From assembly GCA_963932465.1 (NCBI GenBank), contig OZ010793.1, positions 364,898,459 through 364,962,458 on the forward strand: a stretch of 64,000 bases of DNA, given 5' to 3'. The DNA comes from Maratus speciosus (Eukaryota; Arthropoda; Arachnida; Araneae; Salticidae). Made by a program: the position numbers and the translations under genes. The notes under the pieces are model-generated. The model was not told the DNA's origin. It did not search any database and saw only the letters and a program-made list of their open reading frames with translations. This document shows, in pieces, positions 24,171 to 35,572 of the stretch (its first letter is position 1; each line of letters opens with the position of its first letter).

Positions 24171-24567
24171 CAGGGGTCGATCCAGGCAAAATTTGAGACC
24201 TATTTAGGGCCTCTTCACAAAAATTTATTTAATAAAATGGGCCCCTTTACAAAATTCCTTTTAATAAAGTAGGCCCCTTCACAAAATTCCTTTCCATTAA
24301 AACTTACTACTATTTATTAATTTTATTTTGTTACGTTTTAAAATGTGTAATTTGTAGGTAAAACCAGTTCACCTGAAACGAAAACTTAAGCAAAAGGGTT
24401 TAAAGAAGTTTTTGTTAATAAATACTTGGTTCGAATTTGAGTAACTGGATTTCAACTTTTTTTACAAAATGTTATTTTTCACAAAAATATAATAGAATTC
24501 ACAAAAATAACTTTTACTTTTCACAAAATGGACCCCAAGGAAAAAAAAAAACTTGCATCGATACCTG
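24171..24567. mobile_element. Probable hAT-type MITE, CAGGGGTCGATCC end
   Basis: CAGGGGTCGATCCAGGC at 24171 is roughly mirrored by GCATCGATACCTG ending 24567. Inside, TTCACAAAA and the word GGGCCCC/AGGCCCC repeat at short intervals (24210-24290). Flanking eight-mers do not match convincingly. Confidence 0.45.
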
Positions 24568-24879
24568 CATATAAGCAAAAAAAGTATTTCCACACACGCA
24601 ATTTTTTGCATATGTAACTCCAGAAAGCAAATGTGACAAAATTGCTTTAACTATTACTTTATTTAAACTTAGGGGATCGTATCCGGGCTTCCCGGGTTAC
24701 AGAATATAGGTGAAAACATTTTTTAAAATTGAAAACTAATAATTTTTTAATATGCAATACATTTTTTTAGACTGCCCACTTACATTAAAAAAGCATTTTT
24801 CATATGAAAAATACGAATTATACAATCAAATAAATTTTTGAAATTTATCAAAAGTGATATTTTCTTATTAGCCGCATGC

Positions 24880-25785
24880 TAGAGGTCTGCACGGGCCGAC
24901 ATTTCCAGGCCCGGGCCCGGCCCGACTCATCCAGAAAAAATTCGGTCCGGCCCGATAAAAAAATGAAAAGTTCGGCCCGGCCGGCAAAAAGTTAAAATCT
25001 CGGCCCGAGCCCGAATGAATTTCTACAAAATATTGATTTTTACGTCGAATTGGTTAAAAATTTGTCTCGTACGAGGAGTTCTGACCAAAAATATTTATCT
25101 TAACTTTTTTTTTTTTTATGTGCATAATCTTTTTCTTTGTAGAAGTGCCACAGGCTGCGATATTTATTTTCTTTAATGAATCTCTATTTCTTGTATGTAA
25201 ATGTTTCAGTTATCATTAATATTGTTATTCCATATTCCATGTATAGAATTGTTATAAATCTGAAAAATGCTATACAGTAAAATCTTCGAAGGCGGAATTG
25301 CATAGAAAAGAAAAAAAAAAAAAATGTGTTATAAACAAGTTGTCTTCTTAGCAAGTGTAAATGTATTATATATTCTTTTCTTACTTATTAGTATATATTC
25401 ATTTTGCATGGATCAACCCGTTTTTCAGTTTAAAACAGGGTTCCGTCATAGGCAGGTTTCCTTTTCACACATTTTACTAAATTTTAATTTAGCTATATTT
25501 TAATACGCGTAGAAATCTACTATTCTTTAAAAATAATAAATTTTAATGTTTAAGTGTAGAATAATGACGATTCAAAAATGCGTGCATTTTTTGCAAAAAT
25601 TTTTTGTGCCAGGCCTAATTTAACTGACTTTTAAGTGGACCACGCCAAGCTGAGACGATGGTTTTCATACGGGCTGGCTCAAAACTAAGACTGAAAATTT
25701 TGGGCCGTGAAGACTAGGAATGAAACTAGGCCCGGCTCTGTACAGAAAAGTTAAGTTAGGCCCGGCCCCGCCATAAATTTCCGTA
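24880..25785. mobile_element. hAT-type element with GGCCCGGGCC words, right end lost
   Basis: Begins TAGAGGTCTGCACGGGCCG at 24880, identical in its first 19 bases to the start of the next element at 25896. It continues into a cluster of CCCGGGCCCGGCCCG-type words in DNA that is otherwise strongly AT-rich. A second cluster (AGGCCCGGC) lies at about 25720-25775. No clean right terminus or TSD. Confidence 0.65.
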
Positions 25786-25895
25786 ATTTATGTTTTTTAG
25801 ACGCATTTGTGTTAAAATGTTTAGTTTTATCTAAGAAAATGAAAAATATGACTTCATTTCCACTTAAATAAGCATTTCGCCTAGTGTCTGAAATT

Positions 25896-27293
25896 TAGAG
25901 GTCTGCACGGGCCGGAATTTCCAGGCCCGGCCCGAAGGAAAGTTATTTTGGCCCGGCCCGGTGTAAAAATTGAAAGTTCGGCCCGAGCCCGGCCCGGCCC
26001 GTTTACATTTTTACCGTTCTCGGCCCGGCCCGACCCGTACAAAAATCAGTGAAAACAGGCCCGGCCCGACTAAATTTCTACAAAAAATTCAGTTTTTTCT
26101 CGACATACAATTAAGATTCTTTTAATGAATACTACATGCATATTTATGGGAACATTTTACAGTATATTTTAAATTACCATGTGTTCGCAAAATACAAAAC
26201 ACACAATAGTAAATATTAACGATTACTTAGTGTTTTAGTCAACGTCTCTACAGACGTTTCAAAATTTAAATAAGGGTTCATTAAAAGATTATTGTAGTTT
26301 AGAATAAAGGGTTAAAAAACATGATAACTTTTGAAGCTTATAATAAAAGGTAGATTTGTGAAAATATTTCTGTCATTTTTAAGGCTTTTCTCAAATCCAA
26401 AGGAGCTACATTTTGATACATTTATGAATTCATTTCTTTTCGGAAACGCATGAGATTGGCAGGTATTCTTATTCAGAAACCATGTAAATGCCGTTTTTTT
26501 TTCTTAGAAAAGAGTAATATATCTTTCAGAAAATACCGCCAAAGTTAGCGTTTTGAATCGAATTTCCGGAAGCGATAGCACGGGAAAGGAGAAAAACGCA
26601 CAGTCACGTGACAAGAGTCTCTGTTATCTCTGTACGTAATTTATGAAAAATGGAAACGCTATTCGATCCCAAGTACCTTCAATACTTAGACCTGTCAATT
26701 TTATGCCTTTATAGTTAAAAATGAGTCAGAAAATGTATCTGAGAGTTTCGCATTGTTGAGCAGTAAATATGAGAACCATCTTAAGGTACATTTCCAAAGA
26801 TACTGTTAACAGAAGTTCATTATCGCTATTAATACTTTTACAAAACATAATGCCTGTCCTACACATCCTGAGAACGATTAAGACCAGTTCCGTCCCGGCA
26901 CAAGTCTGCCGAAAAAATTAAACCCGGAATCAGGCATCATGTAACTGTACGATACCGATCTCTACGATGGACATGTTACATTTCTGTACTGATGTTGTTA
27001 AACTCGCATCGGCTCGTAACGCACATTTATACTTCTCGAAAAAGACATATTCATTGGAAATGGCCTCGTATTTTATCTGCTACTCTCAAATTCTTATATC
27101 GGGCCGATAGGCCCGATTTATTTTTTTTATAGGCCCTGCAGGCCCGTTCAATTTTTTTGCCGGCCCGGCCCGTTTATTTTGTCTGTCGGCCCGGCCCGGC
27201 CCGTTGAAAAAATTGTCCTAATTCTGCCGGCCCGGACCGTTTGAAAATTCTCCTCCATTACGCCGGGCCGGGGCGGGTACGGGCCTCGGGCTA
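25896..27293. mobile_element. hAT-type element with dense GGCCCGGGCC words
   Basis: Starts TAGAGGTCTGCACGGGCC and ends GGTACGGGCCTCGGGCTA, a diverged inverted pair. The flanks read CTGAAATT (25888-25895) and CTGAAACT (27294-27301), a 7/8 match to an 8-bp TSD. Left (25910-26075) and right (27100-27290) subterminal zones hold many copies of GGCCCGGCCCG, while the centre is ordinary AT-rich DNA without transposase coding. Confidence 0.75.
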
Positions 27294-27301
27294 CTGAAAC
27301 T

Positions 27302-29118
27302 TAGTATCAGTACACATGCAGAAGGAAAAACAATATAGATAATTTATGAAGAAAATGCCTGTTTTCAAAAGCAGCAAGTCATTTTCCGTTATTATGCCCC
27401 TAATATAATATTATGCTCCTAATGGGATTTTGCACCACTAAACCTTATACAACAATTTTTATCAACAATTTTGAATTTTTATCAGAAAATGGCATGAATA
27501 AAGATAAAAATGCTTCATTATTTCTCTCTTGTCTGCATTAATGAAAGCTATCTAATTTTCACCATTTTGAAGAAATTTCATAAAATGCTTTTAAAATTGA
27601 AATATAAAAGTGGGGATATTTTTAAAAACAACAGATAGTGCCATCACATCTACAAATGAACAGATTTCAGTTAAAAAAAAAAAAAAAAAAGTAAAATTGG
27701 TTCAGCAGAAAAATCAGGGCAGATGACTAAAAAACACACTTGTGTTTTAAATATATAGATTATATAAAATTATGAAAAATTAAATTAAGCAAATTATGTT
27801 ATTTGGATAAAATTACAGTAGAATGTCCTAAAGAATAGCATTAAAATTTTATTATTCGAGAGAATTTTGGACAAAAACTTCAGGAACATGATATTATTTT
27901 AAATCACGAATTATTTGTTTGCTTGTCTAACTCGGCGAAGCAAATCCATCCAGGCGAGAATGATAAATTTCTGCAATATAATTATAAATCGCTATTATTT
28001 GCATGTCACCTCTCTTTTATAAAGACTCTCTAAATTTTTGTAAAACATTGTGTTTTATCAGTATGTGATTTCGATTACATTATTTTCAAAAGTGAAGCAT
28101 TTTCACCTGTGAAGAATTTCAAATTAGCTGGGCTGTAAAAATGACGCACTTCCAAAAAACATAATTTAGGTTTAAGAATTAAATTACTCGCTTTTTTATA
28201 AAATGACGTCCTTTGCATCCGCTAAAGCAATCCACTTTTATAATCCAGTCGTAAACTTCGTCTATAGAAAAGTATGGCTATGACGTCATTATCACGGAAT
28301 AACAGACAATATTCTTGATATAACCCGTATTTTAATTTCAACTTTTTTTTCATGTTTTATGAGAAAATGGCAACAAAAAGATACAGTATCTCCTATTTTC
28401 GACTATTTTCCGTTTACTTTCAATAGAAATGGGGTACTTTTGTTGCCACGATTAGAAAAATGGTATTAAAAACGACCAAAAAATTAATATCTCAAAAATA
28501 AATTGAGATACAGCTTTCAAACAAATTGCATTTAAAAGAGCATATTTTTCCTCATACAACGGTGTCAAAATTTAAAATGTGCGATGTTTAGAAGTTTAAA
28601 AATTTGCAGTTCAGTTGAGAAAATTGCAAAACCAAAATTTTATTTCAAATTTCAAAGTGTTGCCATTCGCAAAATGACGTATGCGTTACGCACAAATATG
28701 TTTGTCCTTTATAATATAGATAATAAACAAACACAAATAACCAACCTTTTACCGTAAAAAATAATAATACTCACTTAAAAAAAAAATAAAGCAGCTTTTT
28801 TCTCATCCCAAAAAAGTATTTGCAACGAAACAGAAACATTGACAGTTTAAAAAGCAATTTATCGTGAATATTATGCAAATTTTTAGCACTTGACAGTTTA
28901 AAAGGCAATTTAACGTGAACATTATACAAATTTTTAGCACATCAGTCCCGCCCTCTGAAGTCACATACTATCTCAGACCATACTATATGCGTAAATTGGC
29001 ACAGCTGCGCGATCTTGTAGACGGGGTTGATAACGCGTAAACGCTAGGTTTTAGTATGACTTCATATATGGCAGAATATCTACTATCTGCGCATCTCTTG
29101 CGCGTATTTTCTGAATAT
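27302..29118. other. Mostly unassigned DNA; possible Helitron-like end at 28717
   Basis: The minus strand at 28717 reads TCTATATTATAAAGGACAAAC after an A, which resembles a Helitron 5' end, and the adjoining 400 bp (28310-28700) has a different texture from the rest. No matching 3' CTAG hairpin was found. Two near-identical phrases, TTGACAGTTTAAAA and CACTTGACAGTTTAAAAGG, occur about 55 bp apart (28840 and 28892). Confidence 0.35.
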
Positions 29119-29411
29119 TTACTCACTTATGGAAGATGAATCTTGTTTACCAGATTTATTGCAAAATATTTTTGCTACAGTTTGTTTTGATAAAAGATAA
29201 AATTCTGTACATAAAAAAAAAAAAAAAAAAAAATAGTCGCAATATCATTTTAATTTCGGGGGAAAAAACAATAATGCTACGAAAACATTATTGCATTTTG
29301 CCCTGAAACTAAAATGACATTGCGACTATTTTTTAAATACACATATTTTTATCAAAACAAGCTGTAAGAAAAATATTTTGTAAACAAGATTCATCTTCTA
29401 TAAGGGAGTAA
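29119..29411. mobile_element. Foldback (hairpin) element
   Basis: The left arm from 29119 (TTACTCACTTATGGAAGATG) is the near-complete reverse complement of the right arm ending 29411. Pairing continues inward through ATCTTGTTTAC, TTGTTTTGATAAAA and TAGTCGCAAT to a centre near 29275. Divergence is about one in ten, plus a 20-base A insertion in the left arm (29212-29232). No coding. Confidence 0.82.
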
Positions 29412-31442
29412 CGATTTGAAATTCGTGAATGAATTTTGAACAGGGATTCTCTAAATGGCTCTGTCTGTTTTAAAATAATAATAATAATAATAATAATTTA
29501 GCGATTTTAGGATAATTATTGAAGCTATTGTCTAGAATCGCAAAATATTTAAACAAATAAATGTAATAAATGTAATACTTGCTTGTTTAATAGTACAACA
29601 TTTAATGCATGTATTTTAAATTAAAGTGATTCCGAATATAAACTGAAATGAGTTTTAAATTAAATGCATGAAATATTTATTAGTTAAGGCTAATGTCAGA
29701 CGAACGTCTTTTTGCACGATTTTTTCCTTACGTATTATCCCTACACAATGTCCTTTGCTTCAATAATCGTATTCCTTACGTATTATCCCTACACAATGCC
29801 GGCATGCATACTAAATGCAAAATACAAATACATTTTTGGCTCACTGTATGTTAAATTCTAATTTATATACTAGAAACTGACCCTTTTCTAAAAATACAAA
29901 TGTAAGAAATCCATCTTTCATAATGCAGTGCTAAAGTTTATTTCAAATCTTGTTTTACATATCCCACTAGTCGTCACATTTATTTGATTTTTAATTATTT
30001 TATTATAAATTTACATTGCGTGAAAATCTTTAATTTTAAAAGGAATGCTTTCAGCGCTTGTGACATATCAACAATAGATGTATAAAATAAATGAAATGAT
30101 GTTGAATAGTTTATCTCCAAATGCAGTTATTCTGCTTCAAAAAGTCAGCGGTAATTAAGCTTATAACTTGACAATATTTATGTAACACAGTATGCTTCAC
30201 ATAGCTATTAAATGGAGATACATTGCTCTGTCCGGTTAAAATTTTTGGATACAAGGGCTAATTCTTTGCGGTCGTTTGCAGATGTCACCTTGGCGCTCAA
30301 GAACATTATCATAAGAGACTTCGGTGAATTGTGAAGATTGCAAGAGTGCTCGCGGTTTTAAGGAGGACATCGTTTTCTGTCAGTTTCTATTTGGATAAGT
30401 CTCTGAAATCGGGAATTAATTAATTGTTACATGAGAAACGTGGAGTTAAGGGTGAAGTTTTATATATGCTGTATTCTTGACATTTAATTTTACTTGAATG
30501 CCTGTTCAGTTATCTTATGTCGCGTTATAATGTTTGTTTTAAACTAGCTGATTTTTTGAGTACAAAATTTAATAAAATAAAATTATTTCCAGAGTTCTTA
30601 AAAAAAAAAAAAAAAAGTGATTGAATTATTTTGGAGTGGAATGTTGCAAAATATACACGCAAGTGACCCTTTACCTCTTTAGATAATTAAATTATTTTTA
30701 AAAATAAAGAGAAAAAAATGTATATTTCAGGCAATCTAACTGTTCTATGAGATGCAGATCCGAACTTGACCCGTATCCGATAAAAAAAAAAGTGTGTCAC
30801 CCCAGAACCCGAAATAAAAGTAATTCAATCCACATTTTCATATAATTTTCAAAAAATAGTCGAAAATTACGTCTCAAACATCAATTTTATTTTTTATGTG
30901 GAAAAATGAACATATATAGACTCTTTCATATTCAAATATTTCATATATGCAGTTTTTCATCTGAAACGATATTCTGAACTTATTTTCATATTCATATTCA
31001 GATATTTCATATATGTAGTTTTCCATCCAAAACGATATTCTGAACTTATTTTCGAAAATCGATTTAACCCTGATCCTATCTACAAGAATCAATACTCAAC
31101 CCGAAACATTTAGGGTGAATTTGACTGGAACTCGGCCTACAAAGAGAAAATTAGAGCCAGAGACAAATTGATTTTTGGTAAAATCGGATTACACGGACAG
31201 GATTCTAACTATAATAAACTGCATCCTGAAGATATTTACATTTGCATAGTAGGACATTTTTAAAAAGAGATTTTTCCACCACCTCCTAACTTGCTCTATT
31301 ACGTCTGCTTAGATATACATATTGCGATAAGTTTAAGAAAATCTAAGAACTTCTGTCTTTTGGGTTGAAATCGGTTTTTTAAACTACTGAATAAATCCTT
31401 TACCATATTGAATAAACTCTATAATGTGTAGTAATGTTACTT

Positions 31443-31473
<31 letters not shown>

Positions 31474-31500
31474 TGCTTGATGCACACAATTTTGTTCAGA

Positions 31501-31538
<38 letters not shown>

Positions 31539-31680
31539 TTGAAATAGTATAAGAATAGTTTTTTAGGATATTTTTTCGCTATATTCATATATTTTACATA
31601 AGTACTAATTAATCTGTATGAATTTCAATCTTATAATAAGCCCTTTTTGAAAAATGGCTTTGACGGTGTAAAATAATCAC
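29412..31680. other. Unassigned DNA with small duplications
   Basis: (AAT)n at 29474-29497. TTCCTTACGTATTATCCCTA with the following ACACAATG occurs twice, 46 bp apart (from about 29725 and 29771). A diverged pair of about 75 bp (30950-31060) shares AACGATATTCTGAACTTATT. The stretch 30265-30420 has balanced composition (GCGGTCGTTTGCAGATGTCACC) and no assignment. (ATT)n at 31501-31538. Confidence 0.45.
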
Positions 31681-31684
31681 ATGC

Positions 31685-31871
31685 ATTATCTTGTGCTCAG
31701 TTTCTTGGTTATTCTAAGATATATATTAAATCTGTTTCACATTATGTATTATCTTGTGCTCAGTTTCTTGGTTATTCTAAGATATATATTAAATCTGTTT
31801 CACATTATGTATTATCTTGTGCTCAGTTTCTTGGTTATTCTAAGATATATATTAAATCTGTTTCACATTAT
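31685..31871 (+). repeat. Minisatellite, three 63-bp units
   Basis: The unit starting ATTATCTTGTGCTCAGTTTC is repeated three times without a single difference except at the last two bases. Because 63 is a multiple of three, one frame stays open with a 21-residue hydrophobic repeat (LVLSFLVILRYILNLFH). I read this as a consequence of the period, not as evidence for a protein. Confidence 0.92.
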
Positions 31872-31873
31872 CA

Positions 31874-32967
31874 TTCTTATTTTCGTCGATATTTTTCACA
31901 TATGGGTTTTTTACCTTCGTATGAGATGGGTTAAAAAAATCGTTAATGCGTTTATCTTGTCTATCTTTTATTGTAAGAAAAATTCTTTTATTAGATGCTG
32001 TTGAGAATGCCAACTTGGCGATGCTTGCCATTTTCTGTTAGTCGGCATTGTGGCAACCCCCTTTTTATTGTTTTCCGATTTTCTTTTCAGTGTAGATGTA
32101 AAGTTTGTTTTGAACCGGTCTGACGGTAATAATGGAACTCTCAAATGAGAGTAATAATAATATTAATATACCTATATATTTGTAAATAAAATGTACATAG
32201 TTGTTTTTTAAGAAAGAAGTTTAATTTGAACTGTAGAGTGTGTTTACTTATTCAAGTTACGAATTTTATTTACAATATATTAGAACTAAGTTATGAAGAC
32301 GTTTTTATTCTTCGATGCATTATGAAATAATTTGAATTTACCGAACCTGCAGTCTCACCGACAACGCAACAGATGCATACTGCATTATGTTTCTTTTTAA
32401 AACGATGTCCGGCTATTAATAATTTTTATCCTCTTTTGTTTAATCTTACGGTTGGAATAACTAATAATTCTTCCCCCTTCCCCCCAAATCCAGTTGTTTT
32501 TATACGCAGTGCTACTAAGTTTAAGTCAGTGTCACGGAATATATAATGAATAAAATTATAAATTTGTTTTCCTTCATTTCAAGATTGATTTTTGTGCAGG
32601 GTGATTAACTAAAATAGAATGTCTTAAAATGAAATTCTTAATTCTGTTCATCACATAGAATTAGTATATGATGGTTATATGTTAAATTGTGATTATTTAT
32701 TTTTCATTTTTATATTTGTTTAGCTATTTTCTTACCATGCATGTAATTACTTTTGCATTTTGTGTGTTACCGAGTATCTATATTAAATCTGGAATGCTTT
32801 GCCTTTGCTTGACCAAACTTATCATATTCTAAGTCAAGGCGAATCCGTGGACTCATTATAGCCACAGTTCCGTTTCTTCCGGAAGGAACTGGAAGAAATG
32901 GAGGAAACTAACAGAAATAATAATAATGATAATAGTAAAAGGATGCACAAAATTAAAATATATTAGC
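31874..32967. other. Unassigned DNA with two small palindromes
   Basis: ACTCTCA-AA-TGAGAGT at 32137-32152, and CAGTTCC...CTTCCGGAAG...GAACTG at about 32867-32892, where CTTCCGGAAG is an ETS-factor-like core. No gene is recognisable beside them. Confidence 0.4.
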
Positions 32968-33947
32968 TACACTCATGTTCATAAATTAAGGATGACGATC
33001 GCATGCTTTCCTTTTTAGACGTTTTACCGTACATTTACAAAAATGATTGACAAATCGTCCTTGAGCTTCAGGGATGCAAAGAAGATGTTTTTTTCTAATA
33101 CTTCCAGTAAAGATTTTTAGTCACGAAGGCATTTAGGTGACAACAATAAACTGAATTAAAAAATATATTTGCGATCATCCTGCAACAGAAAATGTCTGAA
33201 ATTATCTATTACTCTGGCTAATAACTATTTGGGCACAGTAGGTACAGCGTTTGTATGCGTTTCTATAAAATACACCTAAATTCGTAAAGTTATAACGCTT
33301 CTGCAAAAAAAATCAAATATTTTTTGTTTATAGCATGCAAGATTTTCAACCACTTTAACTCCACTTTCCAAAATCTTGACAAAATTCAATATTAGCATTA
33401 TACTGCTGTTAAAAAATAAATATATTGAATACTCAATGAGATGTGAGCATTTGTATGAAATAATTTTTAACCGCGCATTCAAGAACGATATCGAAAACTT
33501 TTTTTCAATAATTTGGTAATCAACAATACAGGTCAACCAACATACACTATGACGCAAAAGTTTAGACAATGAAGAAATTCTTACATACTTTGAAAAATAT
33601 TTATTCAATTTTCAAATCACTGCTTGAAATTAATGTGCTGTACATATAAACAATATTTATAACAAAGAAAAGTGGAATTGTGCATATTGCAATAAATTAA
33701 ATGGTAACAAAAATAAACTGCTGTCTCAAAAGTTTAGACACAAATTAAATAAAATCGAAATAAACAATTTTTAAAACCTGGTTGCGCATCCGTGCTTATG
33801 TATTTTATGTATTACGTCATATACACGAGATTGCATGGAAGAAACTAAATCTTGCATAGTTTGTGGATCGATATCGTACCATGCATTCTCAATAGATGCC
33901 TTAAGTTCCTTTTCAGAAGAGTATTGTCTAGCGTTGCTATAAACTTT

Positions 33948-35572
33948 CAGGGATGCCGCGGACGCGCTATAGCGCGTAAATTACGCGAAAAATCGGAGAC
34001 GGGACGCAAAAAAATAGCTCTTACGCGTCCCGTGGGACGCGTAATTTCGTCAAAAAATCGCGTAAAAAAGCCGATTTTCGTCAAAGAATCGCGAAAAAAG
34101 AGCAAATCTCATCAAAATATCGCGAAAAAACAGCGATTTTCGTAAAAGGGCCTCGAAAAAAAATAGCGTATTTCGTCAAAGGATCGCGTAAAAAAAGAGT
34201 ATTTCGTCAAAAAATCGCGGAAATAATCGCAAATTTCATCAAAATATCGCGGAAATAAGCGCAAATTTCATCAAAATATTGCGAAAAAACGCGATTTTCG
34301 TAAAAGGGCCGCGACAAATTAGCGTATTTCGTTAAAAGATCGCGAAAAAAGGCCGAATTTTGTCAAAGGATCGCAAAAAAAGCTCAAATTTCATCAAAAT
34401 ATCGCGGAAAAAATCCGATTTTCGTCAAAGGATCGCGAAAAAATAGCGTATTTCGTCAAAGGATCCCCCAAAAATAGCGGATGTCGTCAAAAAATAGCGT
34501 AAAAAAACCGATTTTCGTCAAAGGATCGCGAAAAAAAGCACAAATTTCATCAAAATATCGCGGAAAAAACGCTATTTTCGTAAAACGGCTGAAACAAAAT
34601 AATGTATCACGTCAAAAGATCGCGAAAAAATAGGGAATTTCGTCAAATAATCGCGGAATAAAGCCGAATTTTGTCAAAGTATCGCGGAAAATACACGATT
34701 TCCGTGACAGGCCCGCGAAAAAAATAGCGAATTTCAACAAAAGGATCGCGGAAAAACGCGAATTTTGTTAAAGTAACGCGGAAAAAACGTGAATTTAGTC
34801 AAAGCACCAAAAAAGATGTGCAAACTAAACTTATAAACTTATAGGTAGAAAATTCATAAAATGGGATTTAATTTTTTTTGAGATTCTTAAAAATACAGCA
34901 TGATTTCAGTGTACTTTGATAATGTATTCAGTAGGTGACACAGTGAATTTCCTTCTTACTGCATTGAAATGTCTCCCGCCTTCAGAACATTTAAGATTTG
35001 ATGCTTATTAGTGATTTAGATGTAAATTTCCCTTCCAAGGAAAATGTCTGATTCCAACACAGATCTATGCTGACAAATAATTCAATGGGAAGTATAATGA
35101 AGCACCCATTCATTCAACAAAAAGTACACCTTTACTTAACATAAGTATTCTTTTTTTCAGCAAAAATATCTTTTTCAATAAACCCGTCTTGCCCCTTTTT
35201 AAAAGAAATGAGAACATTAGGGACACTTGTTAGTGGAACTTGGTATCTTCTACTCTCAAATAAACATTATTTTACAATTAAAATTGTATCTTGCATTTTT
35301 ACTTTTAAAAAAGTAAAGAAAATTTCTCTTAATATTTTTTAAAAATATCTGATTTGAGTGCAAATAATACTGGTTTTAATTCATTATTTAATTATTGTTA
35401 AAACAATAATTAGTGCATTTCATTTATCTTTTCCAAATAAACAAGTTTCATTTATTCCTTTAAAATATAAATTATTATTGATGGGGAGCCGCTTTTGTAA
35501 AACAGGGACCCAGATTTTTGGAAATCCCGGGTCCCGGGGACCCAGGTTTTTTCAAGTACAGCGGCATCACTG
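33948..35572. mobile_element. hAT-like non-autonomous element inside the transposase gene
   Basis: Ends CAGGGATGCCGC (33948) and GCGGCATCACTG (35572) form a 12-bp inverted repeat with one difference. The insertion duplicated AACTTT (33942-33947 and 35573-35578), shown by the flanking transposase frame. Six bases is short for typical hAT elements but is reported for some hAT groups; the CAGGGATG end is hAT-like. Next to the left end is a palindromic word GCGCTATAGCGC and GCGTAAATTACGC; next to the right end CCCGGGTCCCGGGGACCC. No transposase. Confidence 0.85.
33966..34800. repeat. Degenerate CpG-containing tandem array inside the hAT-like element
   Basis: About 25 diverged units of roughly 30-35 bases built on TTTCGTCAAAGGATCGCGAAAAAA. 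Units drift (ATCAAAATATCGCGG, CGTAAAAGGGCCGCG) but keep TCGCG. The density of CpG is exceptional for the window. The left end is continuous with the terminal palindromes of the element, so it probably grew from the subterminal repeat. Confidence 0.85.

Noticed and set aside
31681..32004. 107-codon hydrophobic frame with 21-residue repeats
   Set aside because: Open only because the minisatellite period is a multiple of three; composition is that of AT-rich DNA.
33852..34145. Plus-strand frame rich in Lys/Arg/Ser
   Set aside because: Begins in antisense transposase DNA and continues through the TTTCGTCAAAGGATCGCG array; chance frame.
34001..34800. Regularly spaced repeats suggestive of a CRISPR array
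   Set aside because: Units are contiguous and degenerate without unique spacers, and the context is eukaryotic TE DNA.
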